Below are positions 7,348-16,529 of a DNA stretch of 19,392 nucleotides, one piece after another (position 1 is the stretch's first letter; the number at the start of each line of letters is the position of its first letter). Where the stretch lies: positions 1-19,392 of the forward strand of contig CALZQD010000003.1 of assembly GCA_945828175.1 (NCBI GenBank), written 5' to 3'. Position numbers and translations under genes: made by a program. Below the pieces are notes generated by a model. The model saw nothing but the letters and a program-made list of their open reading frames with translations, was not told where the DNA came from and made no database searches. Source of the DNA: an uncultured Bacteroidales bacterium. GTDB taxonomy: Bacteria; Bacteroidota; Bacteroidia; Bacteroidales; Muribaculaceae.

Positions 7348-8481
7348 TCATTTTATCAGTTCGAGGGCGGCGTCGACGATTTTTTCGTCGGAATCGGGGA
7401 GTGCCATGTCGAGGATGTTGCGGCTGAGGCGGTCGCGGGCCTCCTTGTCGTCAGATAGGCTGACGATGGCCTCGGGCAGCTTGGCGGCCGCATCGGCATC
7501 GAGAATCATCAAGGCGGCGTCGCGGTCGGCCAGGGCGAGGGCGTTCTTGCGCTGGTGGTCTTCGGCGACATTGGGCGAGGGCACGAGTATGACGGGCTTG
7601 CCGAGGAGCTGGAGCTCGCTGATGCTGCCGGCACCGGCGCGCGAGACGACGAGGTCGGCGGCGCGGTAGGCTACGTCCATGTCAGAGATGAAGGCCGTGG
7701 CCTTGACATCCTTATAACTCCCGGCCTTGCGAACGACTTCGGTGTCGGCATAGTTCTTGCCTGTCTGCCAGAGCATCTGACGGCCACCGGCGGTGATGGT
7801 GTCGAGGGCGTTGCCGACGGCCTCGTTGATTGTGCGGGCGCCGAGGCTGCCGCCGACGACGAGAACGAGCGGACGAGCCGGGTCGAAGCCGAGGGCCGAC
7901 TTGGCCTCGGCCTGAGTCATCGAGTTGGTGAGCAGGTTCTTGCGCACGGGATTGCCTGTCTTGATGATGCGTTCGGCGGGGAAGAAGCGGTCCATGCCGT
8001 CGTAGGCTACACAGATTCGGCCCGCTTTGGCGGCGAGGAGCTTGTTGGTCACGCCGGCATAGGAATTCTGCTCCTGGAGCAAGGTCGGCACGCCCATGCG
8101 CTGGGCGGCCTTGAGCGTCGGGCCGCTGGCATAGCCGCCTACACCGATGGCAATCTGGGGCTTGAACTCCCTGACGACTCGGCGCGCCAGGCGGATGCTC
8201 TTCCATAGACGCAGAAGCACCTTGACGTTCTTCAGCAGGTTCTTGCGGTCGAAGCCGCTGACGGGCAGACCGACAATTTCATAGCCGGCAGCCGGGACGC
8301 GCTGCATCTCCATACGGTTTTCGGCGCCGACAAACTTGATTTCGACGTCGGGGAAACGGTTTTTGATGGTGTTGGCGATAGAGATGGCCGGGAAGATGTG
8401 GCCGCCTGTGCCGCCGCCGCTGATGAGCACGCGCTCGAGTTTTATATTGTTGTCTTTTTTGTCGGTTGTTTTCATAATCAT
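7348..8481 (-). CDS. murG: UDP-N-acetylglucosamine--N-acetylmuramyl-(pentapeptide) pyrophosphoryl-undecaprenol GlcNAc transferase MurG
   Basis: 377-residue GT28-family glycosyltransferase that adds GlcNAc to lipid I to form lipid II on the inner face of the membrane. The N-terminal glycine loop SGGGTGGHIFPA (21-32) is the lipid I-binding G-loop. IGVGGYASGPT (112-122), QEQNSYAGVTNK (137-148), VVGGSLGART (208-217) and SRAGAGSISELQLLGKP (280-296) are all typical of MurG and the UDP-GlcNAc site. The last is followed by ILVPSPNVAEDHQRKNA, the conserved DHQ segment. The ATG (8481-8479) overlaps the ftsW TGA as ATGA, consistent with coupled translation; a second in-frame ATG lies two codons later (8475-8473), so the exact start is ambiguous by two residues. 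murC follows 10 bp downstream. Length and motifs are complete. Confidence 0.98.
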   Translation of the reverse strand: MIMKTTDKKDNNIKLERVLISGGGTGGHIFPAISIANTIKNRFPDVEIKFVGAENRMEMQRVPAAGYEIVGLPVSGFDRKNLLKNVKVLLRLWKSIRLARRVVREFKPQIAIGVGGYASGPTLKAAQRMGVPTLLQEQNSYAGVTNKLLAAKAGRICVAYDGMDRFFPAERIIKTGNPVRKNLLTNSMTQAEAKSALGFDPARPLVLVVGGSLGARTINEAVGNALDTITAGGRQMLWQTGKNYADTEVVRKAGSYKDVKATAFISDMDVAYRAADLVVSRAGAGSISELQLLGKPVILVPSPNVAEDHQRKNALALADRDAALMILDADAAAKLPEAIVSLSDDKEARDRLSRNILDMALPDSDEKIVDAALELIK

Positions 8482-9827
8482 AACTGTGAGGGGTTGTCGC
8501 TCTGCATATTTTCGGGCAGGGCCTCGATTTCCTTACGGATGGCCTCCTTGTCGTCCTTGAAGGCGGCGTGGCGGCAGGTCGAGAGCATAATGCCGAGGGC
8601 TATCGAAGTGACTATCACCGATGTGCCGCCCTTAGAAATGAGCGGCAGCGGCTGACCGGAGACGGGGAAGACGCCCGTGACGATAGCCATATGGAAGAGC
8701 GCCTGATAGACTATATAAATCGCGCAGCCGATGACCAGCAGGCAGGGAAATGTCTGTTTGCAACGCGTTGCCACCCAGCCCGCTCGCGCCAGCAGCCAAA
8801 GATAGCATATCAGCAGGAAGACACCGGTTATAAGGCCGAGCTCCTCGATGACGATGGCGTAGATATAGTCGGAGAAGGCGAGCGGCAGGCGGGCGTTCTC
8901 GCGCGAGTTGCCGGGGCCTACTCCGAGGAGGCCGCCGTGGGCCTGGGCGATGTAGCTGAGCTGTTCCTGCTTGTTCTCGTCGGTGATGTCGTCGTTATAT
9001 TTATTGAGGCGGAAGTGGCGGCTGAAACGCGCCTTCCAGGTGCCCATGCGCTTGATGGCCTCGCTCTCGCCGACCTCCTCCTGATTGAGGCGGGCGACCT
9101 CGATGGCTGCCTGGCTGGGGCCTTCTTCTTTGGTCATGCTTCTGACGGCGAAATAGCCGCCGGCAAGGACACCGTAGACGAGCAGAACGCCGGCGAATTT
9201 CTTGAGGCTGACACCGCCGATAAGCATCATCGACAGGCTTATAGCCATCAGCAGCAGGGTGTTGGTAAGGCCCTGTTCAAGCAGAAGGCCGCAACAGAAG
9301 AGAATCAGCAGCGTGCAGTAGACGACACCCTTGGTGGTGACGTCGCGTTTGCCGGGCATCTGGTTGCGGCTCAGAATCCAGGCCACGCCGAGGGCGGCGC
9401 CGAGCTTGAGGAATTCGGCGGGGAGCACCGTCAGCGGACCCACCTGCAGGCCTCGCATCGTGCCGTTAATCTTGACACCCGCGACGAGCACGAGTATCAT
9501 GGCGCCGATACTGCCCGCGAGATACCAGGGCACGGCCTTGAGGATGTAGACATAGTGGAACTTCTGGATGACGAGCATCAGCAGCAGGCCGATGCCGAGG
9601 AAGCGGGCGTGGCGGATTATGGGCCCGTAGATGTCGTCGGGCGACACCTCCTGGCTCGAGGCGCTGAAGAGCTCGATGACAGAGATGATGAGCAGGGCGA
9701 TGTAGATGCCCCAGACGTGGTGGTCGGTGCGCAGTTTCGGAGTCAGACGCTCGGCGTCCTCGACTGCGGTTGTCGCGGCGTCGGTCTCCGGTCCGGCGCC
9801 GGGAGTGATGTTGAGATCAGCTTGCAT
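8478..9827 (-). CDS. ftsW: Septal peptidoglycan glycosyltransferase FtsW (SEDS family)
   Basis: 449-residue SEDS polytopic membrane protein that polymerises lipid II into septal glycan strands together with the cognate PBP FtsI. About ten hydrophobic segments are visible after a polar N-terminus of about 40 residues. SEDS landmarks: KINGTMRGLQVGPLTVLPAE (the usual NGxxRWxxLGxxxxxPSE block, here with RG instead of RW and PAE instead of PSE), LLEQGLTNTLLLMAIS, and GVGPGNSRENARLPLAFSDY with D320, the predicted catalytic Asp of the large extracytoplasmic loop, followed by EELG. The FPVSGQPLPLISKGGTS motif near the end is the SEDS signature. A long charged stretch between membrane segments (about 225-300) makes this loop large, as seen in Bacteroidetes members. 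Position between murD and murG in the dcw cluster supports FtsW over RodA. The C-terminal tail is cytoplasmic and charged. Confidence 0.96.
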   Translation of the reverse strand: MQADLNITPGAGPETDAATTAVEDAERLTPKLRTDHHVWGIYIALLIISVIELFSASSQEVSPDDIYGPIIRHARFLGIGLLLMLVIQKFHYVYILKAVPWYLAGSIGAMILVLVAGVKINGTMRGLQVGPLTVLPAEFLKLGAALGVAWILSRNQMPGKRDVTTKGVVYCTLLILFCCGLLLEQGLTNTLLLMAISLSMMLIGGVSLKKFAGVLLVYGVLAGGYFAVRSMTKEEGPSQAAIEVARLNQEEVGESEAIKRMGTWKARFSRHFRLNKYNDDITDENKQEQLSYIAQAHGGLLGVGPGNSRENARLPLAFSDYIYAIVIEELGLITGVFLLICYLWLLARAGWVATRCKQTFPCLLVIGCAIYIVYQALFHMAIVTGVFPVSGQPLPLISKGGTSVIVTSIALGIMLSTCRHAAFKDDKEAIRKEIEALPENMQSDNPSQL

Positions 9828-9848
9828 GTGTCTTTCGTTCTAAGGTTT

Positions 9849-11210
9849 TTATTTATTGAGGTTTCTGACGGCTTCTTTGAAAAGCTCGCCGCGGTTTTCG
9901 TAGCTTGTGAAGAGGTCGAAGCTGGCGCAGCAGGGCGAGAGGAGCACGGCGTCGCCGCTGACGGCGAGACGGCGGCAGGCTGCGACGGCGTCGTCGAGCG
10001 AGTGGGTGTCGACGATTGTCGGGACTTCATCGCTGAAGAAGTTGAGAATCTTGGCGTTGTCCTTGCCCATGGCAACGATGGCCTTGACCTTCTCGCGGAC
10101 GAGGGGCAGAATCTCAGTGTAGTCGTTGCCTTTGTCCTTGCCGCCGAGGATGAGTACGACGGGCTTTGTCATCGAGTCGAGGGCATACCAGCACGAATTG
10201 ACGTTGGTTGCCTTCGAGTCGTTGATCCACTCGACGCCATCGACGTCGGCGACATTCTCGAGACGGTGCTCGACGCCGGCGAAGTCGCTCAGGGCGCTGC
10301 GGATGTCGTCTTTGCGGATATTGAGGAGGCAGGCCGAGATGCCGGCAGCCATCGAGTTGTAGAGGTTGTGGATGCCGTTGAGGGCCAGGTCGGCGCGGGG
10401 CATGGCGAGGCTCGTGCCGGGGGTGTTGATTATCATCTCGTTCTCGGCGTCGATATAGGCGGCGGTGTTCTCCTCCTGATGCTCGGCGAAGGGATAGAGA
10501 CGGGCCTCTGTAGAGATGCTCTTGAGCTGGGCGGCGACGACGGGGTCGTCGTGCCAGAAGATGAAGGCGTCTTTGGGCGTGAGATTCTGCAGGATGCGGA
10601 ACTTGGCGTTGATATAGTTCTGCATCTTGTAGTCGTAGCGATCGAGGTGGTCGGGCGTGATGTTGAGAATTACGGCGATGTTGGCCTTGAACTTATACAT
10701 ATTGTCGAGCTGGAAGCTGCTCAGCTCGATGACGTAGACGTCGTGGGGGTCGCGGGCGACCTGGAGTGCCAGGCTGTTGCCGACGTTGCCTGCGAGGCCG
10801 ACGTTGAGGCCGGCGCGGCGCAAAATGTGGTAGGTCAGCAGGGTCGTTGTCGTCTTGCCGTTGCTGCCGGTGATGCAGACCATCTTCGAGTCGGTGTAGC
10901 GTCCGGCGAACTCGATCTCGCTGATGACGGGGATGTTCTTCTCCTTGACTGCCTTGATGACGGGCGTGGTGTCGGCGATGCCGGGGCTCTTTATTATCTC
11001 GTCGGCGGCGAGGATGCGGTCGAGGCTGTGATGGCCGTCTTCCCAGGCTATGCCCTCGGCGTCGAGCATGGCGCGGTATTTGGGCGTGATATGGCCATAG
11101 TCGCTGACAAAGACGTCGAAGCCCTTGTCTTTGGCGAGGATGGCGGCACCGGTGCCGCTCTCTCCGGCGCCGAGAATTACTATGCGGCGGTTATTGCTCT
11201 GTTCTTTCAT
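9849..11210 (-). CDS. murD: UDP-N-acetylmuramoyl-L-alanine--D-glutamate ligase MurD
   Basis: 453 residues, standard length. Cytoplasmic ATP-dependent ligase adding D-glutamate to UDP-MurNAc-L-Ala. The N-terminal domain begins IVILGAGESGTGAAILA (10-26), where GAGxSG is the MurD-type UDP-binding loop, and includes IKSPGI. The ATP P-loop is GSNGKTTTT (115-123). ELSSFQLD and LNITPDHLDRYD are the MurD versions of the central-domain motifs; WINDSKATNVNS and LILGGKDKGNDY identify the C-terminal domain as MurD, and SPCCASFDLF near the end is also typical. The MPRADLALNGIHNLYNSMAA segment is the expected linker into the C-terminal part. Neighbouring genes are mraY (27 bp before) and ftsW (21 bp after). 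No anomaly seen. Confidence 0.98.
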   Translation of the reverse strand: MKEQSNNRRIVILGAGESGTGAAILAKDKGFDVFVSDYGHITPKYRAMLDAEGIAWEDGHHSLDRILAADEIIKSPGIADTTPVIKAVKEKNIPVISEIEFAGRYTDSKMVCITGSNGKTTTTLLTYHILRRAGLNVGLAGNVGNSLALQVARDPHDVYVIELSSFQLDNMYKFKANIAVILNITPDHLDRYDYKMQNYINAKFRILQNLTPKDAFIFWHDDPVVAAQLKSISTEARLYPFAEHQEENTAAYIDAENEMIINTPGTSLAMPRADLALNGIHNLYNSMAAGISACLLNIRKDDIRSALSDFAGVEHRLENVADVDGVEWINDSKATNVNSCWYALDSMTKPVVLILGGKDKGNDYTEILPLVREKVKAIVAMGKDNAKILNFFSDEVPTIVDTHSLDDAVAACRRLAVSGDAVLLSPCCASFDLFTSYENRGELFKEAVRNLNK

Positions 11211-11237
11211 TATATATGTAATGTAAGCTGTGTGTCC

Positions 11238-12488
11238 TTATCTGATTTTTAATGTCACGAATGTCACGACGGCGAGGATGATGCCGATAATCCAGAAACG
11301 GGTGACGATCTTGGCCTCGGGGATGGGCGCGAATGGGCGCTGGATGAGGGCGTCGATGCCGGCGTTGCCGGGTTTCTGGAAGTGGTGGTGGAGCGGCGAC
11401 ATCTTGAAGATGCGCTTGCCGCCCGTTTTCTTGAAATATGCCACCTGAAGCACTACCGAGAGGTCTTCGATATAGAAGAGCGCGCAGAGTATCGGCAACA
11501 GCAGCTCTTTGTGAATCAGAATGGCGAAGACGGCGATGATGCCGCCGAGGGTGAGGCTGCCGGTGTCGCCCATGAAAACCTGCGCGGGATAGGCGTTATA
11601 CCACAGGAAGCCGACCAGGGCGCCGATGAAGGCCGCCATATAGACGACGAGCTCCTCGCTACCCGGTATATACATTATATTAAGGTATGACGAGTAGATG
11701 ACGTTGCCGCCGAGGTAGGCCATGATGGCCAGGGCGACGCCTATGATGGCCGACAGGCCCGAGGTCATGCCGTCGAGGCCGTCGTTGAGGTTGGCGCCGT
11801 TGCTCGTCGCCGAGACAAAGAAGATAACGAAGATGAAGAAGATGACCCAGCCGCCGGTCTCGGCATGCGAGCCCATCCACGAGGTGAGCATCGAGTAGTC
11901 GAAGTTGTTGTTCTTGACGAAGGGAATCGTCGTCTGGGGCGATTTGGTCGTCTGGGTGTCGTAGACGACTTGCTCGACCTCGTTGGTGGTGACGTTGACG
12001 ACCTCGCGGTTCTCGACGATGACCATGTCGGGGTTGAGGAACATCGTCACGGCGACGATGACGGCGATGCCGACCTGACCGATAATCTTGTATTTGCCCT
12101 TCATGCCGTCTTTGTTGCGGTATTTTATCTTCTTGTAGTCGTCAAGGAAGCCGATGGTGCCGAGCCAGAGGGTTGCGACGATCATCAGCAGCATGTAGAC
12201 GTTTGCGAGGTTGCCGACGAGCAGCGCGGGGATGAGAATGGCGGCGATGATGATGATGCCGCCCATCGTCGGGGTGCCGGTCTTTTTCTGCTGGCCCTCG
12301 AGGTCGAGGTTACGGATGATTTCGCCTACCTGCATCAGCTGCAGGCGGTCGATGATCTTGCGGCCGATGAATATGGCTATCAGCAGCGCGAGCACGAAGG
12401 CCACGCCCGAGCGGAAGGTGATGTAATCCATCAGTCGCGAGCCCGGGAATCCGTATTGCTTGAGTATCGTAAAAAGATAATATATCAT
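11238..12488 (-). CDS. mraY: Phospho-N-acetylmuramoyl-pentapeptide-transferase MraY
   Basis: 416-residue integral membrane enzyme that transfers phospho-MurNAc-pentapeptide to undecaprenyl phosphate, giving lipid I. Typical MraY proteins are about 360 residues; the extra length here is mainly a polar insertion at about 152-200, between membrane segments, which is characteristic of Bacteroidetes MraY. Motifs: GTPTMGGI (71-78), the catalytic Asp pair in LDDYKK (115-120), SNGANLNDGLDGMTSG (229-244) with the metal-binding Asp, FMGDTGSLTLGG (305-316), and the MraY-specific HHHF (367-370). Multiple hydrophobic helices span the length. It starts 22 bp after murE and ends 27 bp before murD. The start ATG (12488-12486) is followed by a plausible short periplasmic start and helix. 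Confidence 0.98.
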   Translation of the reverse strand: MIYYLFTILKQYGFPGSRLMDYITFRSGVAFVLALLIAIFIGRKIIDRLQLMQVGEIIRNLDLEGQQKKTGTPTMGGIIIIAAILIPALLVGNLANVYMLLMIVATLWLGTIGFLDDYKKIKYRNKDGMKGKYKIIGQVGIAVIVAVTMFLNPDMVIVENREVVNVTTNEVEQVVYDTQTTKSPQTTIPFVKNNNFDYSMLTSWMGSHAETGGWVIFFIFVIFFVSATSNGANLNDGLDGMTSGLSAIIGVALAIMAYLGGNVIYSSYLNIMYIPGSEELVVYMAAFIGALVGFLWYNAYPAQVFMGDTGSLTLGGIIAVFAILIHKELLLPILCALFYIEDLSVVLQVAYFKKTGGKRIFKMSPLHHHFQKPGNAGIDALIQRPFAPIPEAKIVTRFWIIGIILAVVTFVTLKIR

Positions 12489-12510
12489 TTTGTTTTATGT
12501 TGTTAGTCGT

Positions 12511-13971
12511 TTATTTGTCTTCGGTCAAGGCCTTTGTCACTTCCTCGCGGTCGTCGAAGTGCGAGCTTACGCCGGCGATAATCTGGTAGGTCTCGTGGCC
12601 TTTGCCGGCGACGAGGACGACGTCGCCCTCGCGAGCGAGCGCCACGGCTGTGCGTATGGCCTCGCGGCGGTCGGTAATCGTCAATGTACGGCGGCGGGCG
12701 TCGTCATCGAGTCCGGCGAGCATGTCGGCGATGATGTCCTCGGGCTTTTCGTCGCGGGGATTGTCAGACGTCAGGATGACGCGGTCACTGCGGCGGGCGG
12801 CCTCGGCGGCCATGATGGGGCGCTTGCCGTGGTCGCGGTTGCCACCGGCACCGCAGACGGTGATGACCGGATGGTTGCGGCCGACGACGTCGCGGATGGT
12901 GTCAAGCACGTTGACGAGGGCGTCGGGGGTGTGGGCATAGTCGACGATGGCCGTCACGCCGCGACCGCGGAAGGTCTGGAAGCGTCCGGCGACGGGCACC
13001 AGGCGGCTCATGGCCACAAGGAGCTCGTAGCCGTCGAAGCCGAGGAGCGAGCCGGCGCCGTAGACGGCGGTGAGGTTGGCGGCGTTGAAGCGGCCCGTGA
13101 AGAGCGTCTCGACCTCGTGGCCGTTGAAGGCGACGAGCATGCCGTCGAGGCGGTTCTCGACGATGCGGCCGCGGAAGTCGGCGTCGTTGCAAGTCGAGTA
13201 GGTGTAGACACGGGCCTGTGTATTCTGTACCATAACCTTGCCGTTGCGGTCGTCGATATTGACCAAGGCGAAAGCTTCGCGGGGCAGCATATCGAAGAAC
13301 GATTTCTTGGCTGCGAGATATGCATCGAAAGTCTTGTGATAGTCGAGATGGTCGCGGGTGAGGTTTGTGAAGATGCCTCCGACGAAGTGCAGGCCGGCGA
13401 TGCGGTGCTGGGCGGCGGCGTGGCTGCTGACCTCCATGGCGGCGATGCTGCATCCGGCTTCGACCATGTCGGCGAGCAGGCGGTTGAGCTCGAGCGGGTC
13501 GGGCGTCGTGTGGGTCGAGGGGACGTCGGTGTCGCCGACCTTGTTGACGACGGTCGAGAGCAGGCCGGCCTTGAGGCCGAAGATGCGGGCCAGCTCGTAG
13601 ATGAGGGTGGCGATGGTGGTCTTGCCGTTTGTGCCGGTTACGCCGATGAGGCGCAGCTTGCGCGAGGGGTTGTCATACCACTGCGAGGCGAGGCAGCCGA
13701 GCGCGACAGATGCGTCGGCGACGCGGACGAAGGTTACGCCGGCCGCAATGTCTTCGGGAAGGGTCTCGCAGACGACAGCCGAGGCACCGGCGGCGACAGC
13801 CTTGGCGATGAAGTCGTGGCCGTCGACGTTATAGCCCCTGACGGCGACAAAGAGCGAGCCGGGGACGCACCGGCGCGAGTCGGAGGTCACGCCGGCAATG
13901 TCGACGTCGGTGTCGCCGATGATTTCTTGGGCGACGACGGCCTGAAGTAGATTTGACAGTTTCTTATGCAT
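12511..13971 (-). CDS. murE: UDP-N-acetylmuramoyl-L-alanyl-D-glutamate--2,6-diaminopimelate ligase MurE
   Basis: 486-residue cytoplasmic Mur ligase that adds the third residue of the stem peptide. The N-terminal UDP-binding domain includes GVTSDSRRCVPGSLFVAVRG (27-46). The ATP P-loop is GTNGKTT (113-119), followed by STHTTPDPLEL, which binds the UDP-MurNAc-dipeptide. MEVSSHAAAQHRI and FTNLTRDHLDYH are central-domain motifs. The DNPR motif at 403-406 is the signature of enzymes that use meso-diaminopimelate rather than lysine, so the cell wall is predicted to be the DAP type. VAGKGHETYQ lies near the end. Its ATG overlaps the ftsI stop by one base (TGATG), suggesting coupled translation. mraY follows at 22 bp. 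Confidence 0.98.
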   Translation of the reverse strand: MHKKLSNLLQAVVAQEIIGDTDVDIAGVTSDSRRCVPGSLFVAVRGYNVDGHDFIAKAVAAGASAVVCETLPEDIAAGVTFVRVADASVALGCLASQWYDNPSRKLRLIGVTGTNGKTTIATLIYELARIFGLKAGLLSTVVNKVGDTDVPSTHTTPDPLELNRLLADMVEAGCSIAAMEVSSHAAAQHRIAGLHFVGGIFTNLTRDHLDYHKTFDAYLAAKKSFFDMLPREAFALVNIDDRNGKVMVQNTQARVYTYSTCNDADFRGRIVENRLDGMLVAFNGHEVETLFTGRFNAANLTAVYGAGSLLGFDGYELLVAMSRLVPVAGRFQTFRGRGVTAIVDYAHTPDALVNVLDTIRDVVGRNHPVITVCGAGGNRDHGKRPIMAAEAARRSDRVILTSDNPRDEKPEDIIADMLAGLDDDARRRTLTITDRREAIRTAVALAREGDVVLVAGKGHETYQIIAGVSSHFDDREEVTKALTEDK

Positions 13972-16166
13972 CAGTTTTGTGTCAGATTGATTGATATTTT
14001 AGAACCGCGGGCGGCGACGGTGCCGGGGGCAGGCGACTGGCTCGCCACATAGCCCACACCGCTGAAGCCGACGTTAAAACCGCACTCTTCGAGGCGCACG
14101 ACAGCCTCGCGGATGCCGAGGCCGCGCACGTCGGGCACCCGGCCGCTATGGACAGCGGCGGGCGATTTAATCTCGACGCCCGAGGGGAAACGGAGGCCTG
14201 CGGCGAGGGTCTTGTTGCGGTCGGGGTTCGACGAGGCGTAGAGCGTCGGGCGAGTGCCGGGATGCGACTCTTCGTTTATATCAGAGCTATTGTCGAGCAT
14301 GCCGCGCGAGAACAGCTTGAGAGCTACGTTTTTGACAACAGCGCCCGATGTCGTGGCCGCGCCCTTGTAGGCAGGCGACGGGTCGCTGATGACGACAAAG
14401 CAGGTATATTTGGGATTGTCGTAGGGGAAGAAGCCGCAGAACGCCAGGCGGTAGCGGTTGTCGAGATAGCCTCCGGCCTTGACGGCGACCTTGTCGGTGC
14501 GGCCCTTGACGGTGTCGTTCTTTACTTTCTTGGGTTCGGCGATGATGCGGCAAGTGCCTGTCTTGCCGGCGATGTCGACGATGTTGCTGCGCACGGCCTT
14601 GGCGGTGCCGCCCTGGCCCCAGACGACGGCATGGAGCATTTCACGGAGGATGCGCGCGTTCTCTTCGCTGCAGATATGGTCGCGGACATAGCTGACGGGA
14701 ATCACCGAGTCGGTGCCGTCGGGCAGGCTCAGGCCCTTGACGAGGCGCGGGCGCACGAAGCGGCCGCCGTTGGCGATCGCGTTATAGACGGCGCAGGTAT
14801 AGAGCGGCGGAATCATCGTCGAGTAGCCGAAGACCATTCGCGAGAGGGCGATGCGGCCGCCGCGGTTGTTCTCGAGCGTCGGGAAGTAGGGTGTGCGCTC
14901 GCGCTCCATGCCTGTGTTGAAGCGGTCGAAGAAGCCGAGGTCGCGCAGACGCTGACGGAAGGCGTTGGGATTGCTCTCGAAGTGCGAGGTCATGAGCTTG
15001 GTCATGCCGATGTTCGACGAATATTCGAGGAAACGGTCGACCGACAGCGACGAGGGCGAGTGGGTGTCGTTGATGGGACGGCCGCCGCAGTAGCGGTAGC
15101 CGACGCCCTTGGGCTCGATGTGGAATGGGCGGGTCAGCGGGAAGGCGAAGCCGTCTTCGAGGGCGACGAGCATCGAGATTGTCTTGACGACCGAGCCGGG
15201 CTCGTAGGCGAGGACGACGCGGTTCATGCCCTCGATATAGCGGTTGGCGTCGAGGGTGTCGCGCTCGAGGTTTGAGATGGCCTTGATGTCGCCGGTGCCG
15301 ACCTCCATGAGAATGGCCGAGCCCCATTCGGCGCCCGTCGTCAGGAGCATGTCGCCGAGCTCGTGTTCGAGGATGTCCTGCATGGTGATGTCGATGGTGG
15401 TGGTGACGGTATATCCGTGGCGCGGCTTCTGAATTGTCCAGTTGCCGAGACGGTCTGTGAAGAAGACTTTCTTGGCTTTGCCGGGGATGCCGTAGAGCAG
15501 CGAGTCGAGGGCTCGCTCGAGGCCCGAGGCGCCTCTGACATCGCGCAGGCCTATCTCGCCGACGCGGCCTATGCTCAGGTGGGCCATGTCGCCGTAGGGG
15601 TATTTGCGTTTGAGAACGCGCTCTTTGACCAGACCCGTGCGGTTGGCGTTTTTGGTGCGTTTGAAGAAGGGGAAGCCTTTGACGCGCTGCACGTCGTCGT
15701 CAGATATCTCCTTGAGCAGCAGGAACGAGCGGCTGCGCTTAGACTTCGGCTTGCCGAGCTCGCGGCTTAAGTAGATCTTCCACTCGTCGCGGGTGCGCAC
15801 GGGGAAGTAGACGGCGAGGCTGTCGGCGAGGCTGTCGACGGCGGCGTGATATTCGCGGATGAGGAACTTCTTGGTTCTGAAGTCGATGCGCAGGTTGAAG
15901 TAATTGAGGTTCGTGGCGAGGATGCTGCCATTGCTTGCGAGGATGTCGCCGCGCAGAGGCTTGATGAGGACGGTGTCGCCGAGGTGGCGCTCGCCCTTCT
16001 GATTCCATTTGGCGGCGTTGACGACGGTGGTGTCGACGGCCATGAACACAATGGCTCCGGCGAGGAGCAATATCATGAACGATATAAGGCCGAGGCGACC
16101 GAGGATGTGGTTGCGGCGGCTGATTACTTTCGGATTTTTGTTATTTTTTGTCGGCATGGTCTTCAT
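13971..16166 (-). CDS. ftsI: Septal transpeptidase FtsI (class B penicillin-binding protein) with C-terminal PASTA domain
   Basis: 731-residue class B PBP that crosslinks septal peptidoglycan and pairs with FtsW. A short basic cytoplasmic start is followed by one membrane helix (about 25-44). The dimerisation region includes LRGDILASNGSILATN and SGLERALDSLLYGIPG. The transpeptidase domain has all three active-site motifs: SVVK (nucleophile S325, K328), SSN (383-385) and KTG (535-537). Residues about 663-731 form one PASTA domain (VPDVRGLGIREAVVRLEECGF, then SQSPAPGTVAARGSKI). The gene is longer than proteobacterial ftsI because of the PASTA domain and inserts, as is usual in Bacteroidetes. 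The start at ATG 16166 overlaps the end of ftsL by 26 bp; the alternative ATG at 16157 (residue 4) would still overlap. The stop TGA overlaps the murE ATG by one base. Confidence 0.97.
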   Translation of the reverse strand: MKTMPTKNNKNPKVISRRNHILGRLGLISFMILLLAGAIVFMAVDTTVVNAAKWNQKGERHLGDTVLIKPLRGDILASNGSILATNLNYFNLRIDFRTKKFLIREYHAAVDSLADSLAVYFPVRTRDEWKIYLSRELGKPKSKRSRSFLLLKEISDDDVQRVKGFPFFKRTKNANRTGLVKERVLKRKYPYGDMAHLSIGRVGEIGLRDVRGASGLERALDSLLYGIPGKAKKVFFTDRLGNWTIQKPRHGYTVTTTIDITMQDILEHELGDMLLTTGAEWGSAILMEVGTGDIKAISNLERDTLDANRYIEGMNRVVLAYEPGSVVKTISMLVALEDGFAFPLTRPFHIEPKGVGYRYCGGRPINDTHSPSSLSVDRFLEYSSNIGMTKLMTSHFESNPNAFRQRLRDLGFFDRFNTGMERERTPYFPTLENNRGGRIALSRMVFGYSTMIPPLYTCAVYNAIANGGRFVRPRLVKGLSLPDGTDSVIPVSYVRDHICSEENARILREMLHAVVWGQGGTAKAVRSNIVDIAGKTGTCRIIAEPKKVKNDTVKGRTDKVAVKAGGYLDNRYRLAFCGFFPYDNPKYTCFVVISDPSPAYKGAATTSGAVVKNVALKLFSRGMLDNSSDINEESHPGTRPTLYASSNPDRNKTLAAGLRFPSGVEIKSPAAVHSGRVPDVRGLGIREAVVRLEECGFNVGFSGVGYVASQSPAPGTVAARGSKISINLTQN

Positions 16167-16518
16167 AGCTTAGTTTAAAGGGAGGACGATCCTGTATGCC
16201 GAGGCCGAGACCGAGGGTGTCGACAAGCTGCTGCATCGCAGACTCGCGCGTCGACGACATGTAGTGCGAGCGCTGGTTCTGGAGCTCGGTCTTGCAGATT
16301 TCGAGCTCTGAGTTGAGCGAGGTGATGGTTTCCATAGCCGTGACGCTGTCGTAGCGGCACGAGATGTAGACGAGGATGACGGCGACGATGGCCGTCGTCT
16401 GCACGAAATAGCGCTTGAAGAAGCGGCTCGACAGCACGCGCCCGTGGGTGGTGACGTCGATGGCGTTCTTGAGCTGCTGTCCGGCCTTGGCCTGTTTGTA
16501 TTTTTCAAAGATTCCCAT
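16141..16518 (-). CDS. ftsL: FtsL-like small divisome membrane protein
   Basis: 125-residue bitopic protein. FtsL forms a complex with FtsQ and FtsB and activates FtsW-FtsI. A polar N-terminus of about 37 residues (with THGRVLSSRFFKRYFV) leads into one membrane helix at about 38-54. A heptad-like coiled-coil stretch follows (about 57-88), containing TAMETITSLNSELEICKTEL. The tail includes GLGIQDRPPFKLSY. Primary sequence is poorly conserved in this family, so the assignment rests on size, topology, the coiled coil and the fixed position between rsmH (11 bp before) and ftsI (overlap of 26 bp). The long overlap means ftsL and ftsI are expressed from one transcript. No separate FtsB/DivIC is seen in the cluster. 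Confidence 0.88.
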   Translation of the reverse strand: MGIFEKYKQAKAGQQLKNAIDVTTHGRVLSSRFFKRYFVQTTAIVAVILVYISCRYDSVTAMETITSLNSELEICKTELQNQRSHYMSSTRESAMQQLVDTLGLGLGIQDRPPFKLSYEDHADKK

Positions 16519-16529
16519 TGCAGTGAGGT

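Noticed and set aside
8568..11252. An 894-codon open frame on the plus strand opposite ftsW and murD
   Set aside because: It is antisense to two clearly conserved genes. The GC-rich codon bias leaves few TTA, CTA and TCA codons in the sense strand, so the reverse frame stays open by chance. Its protein is low-complexity (Asp, Val, Glu, Ala) with no recognisable family.
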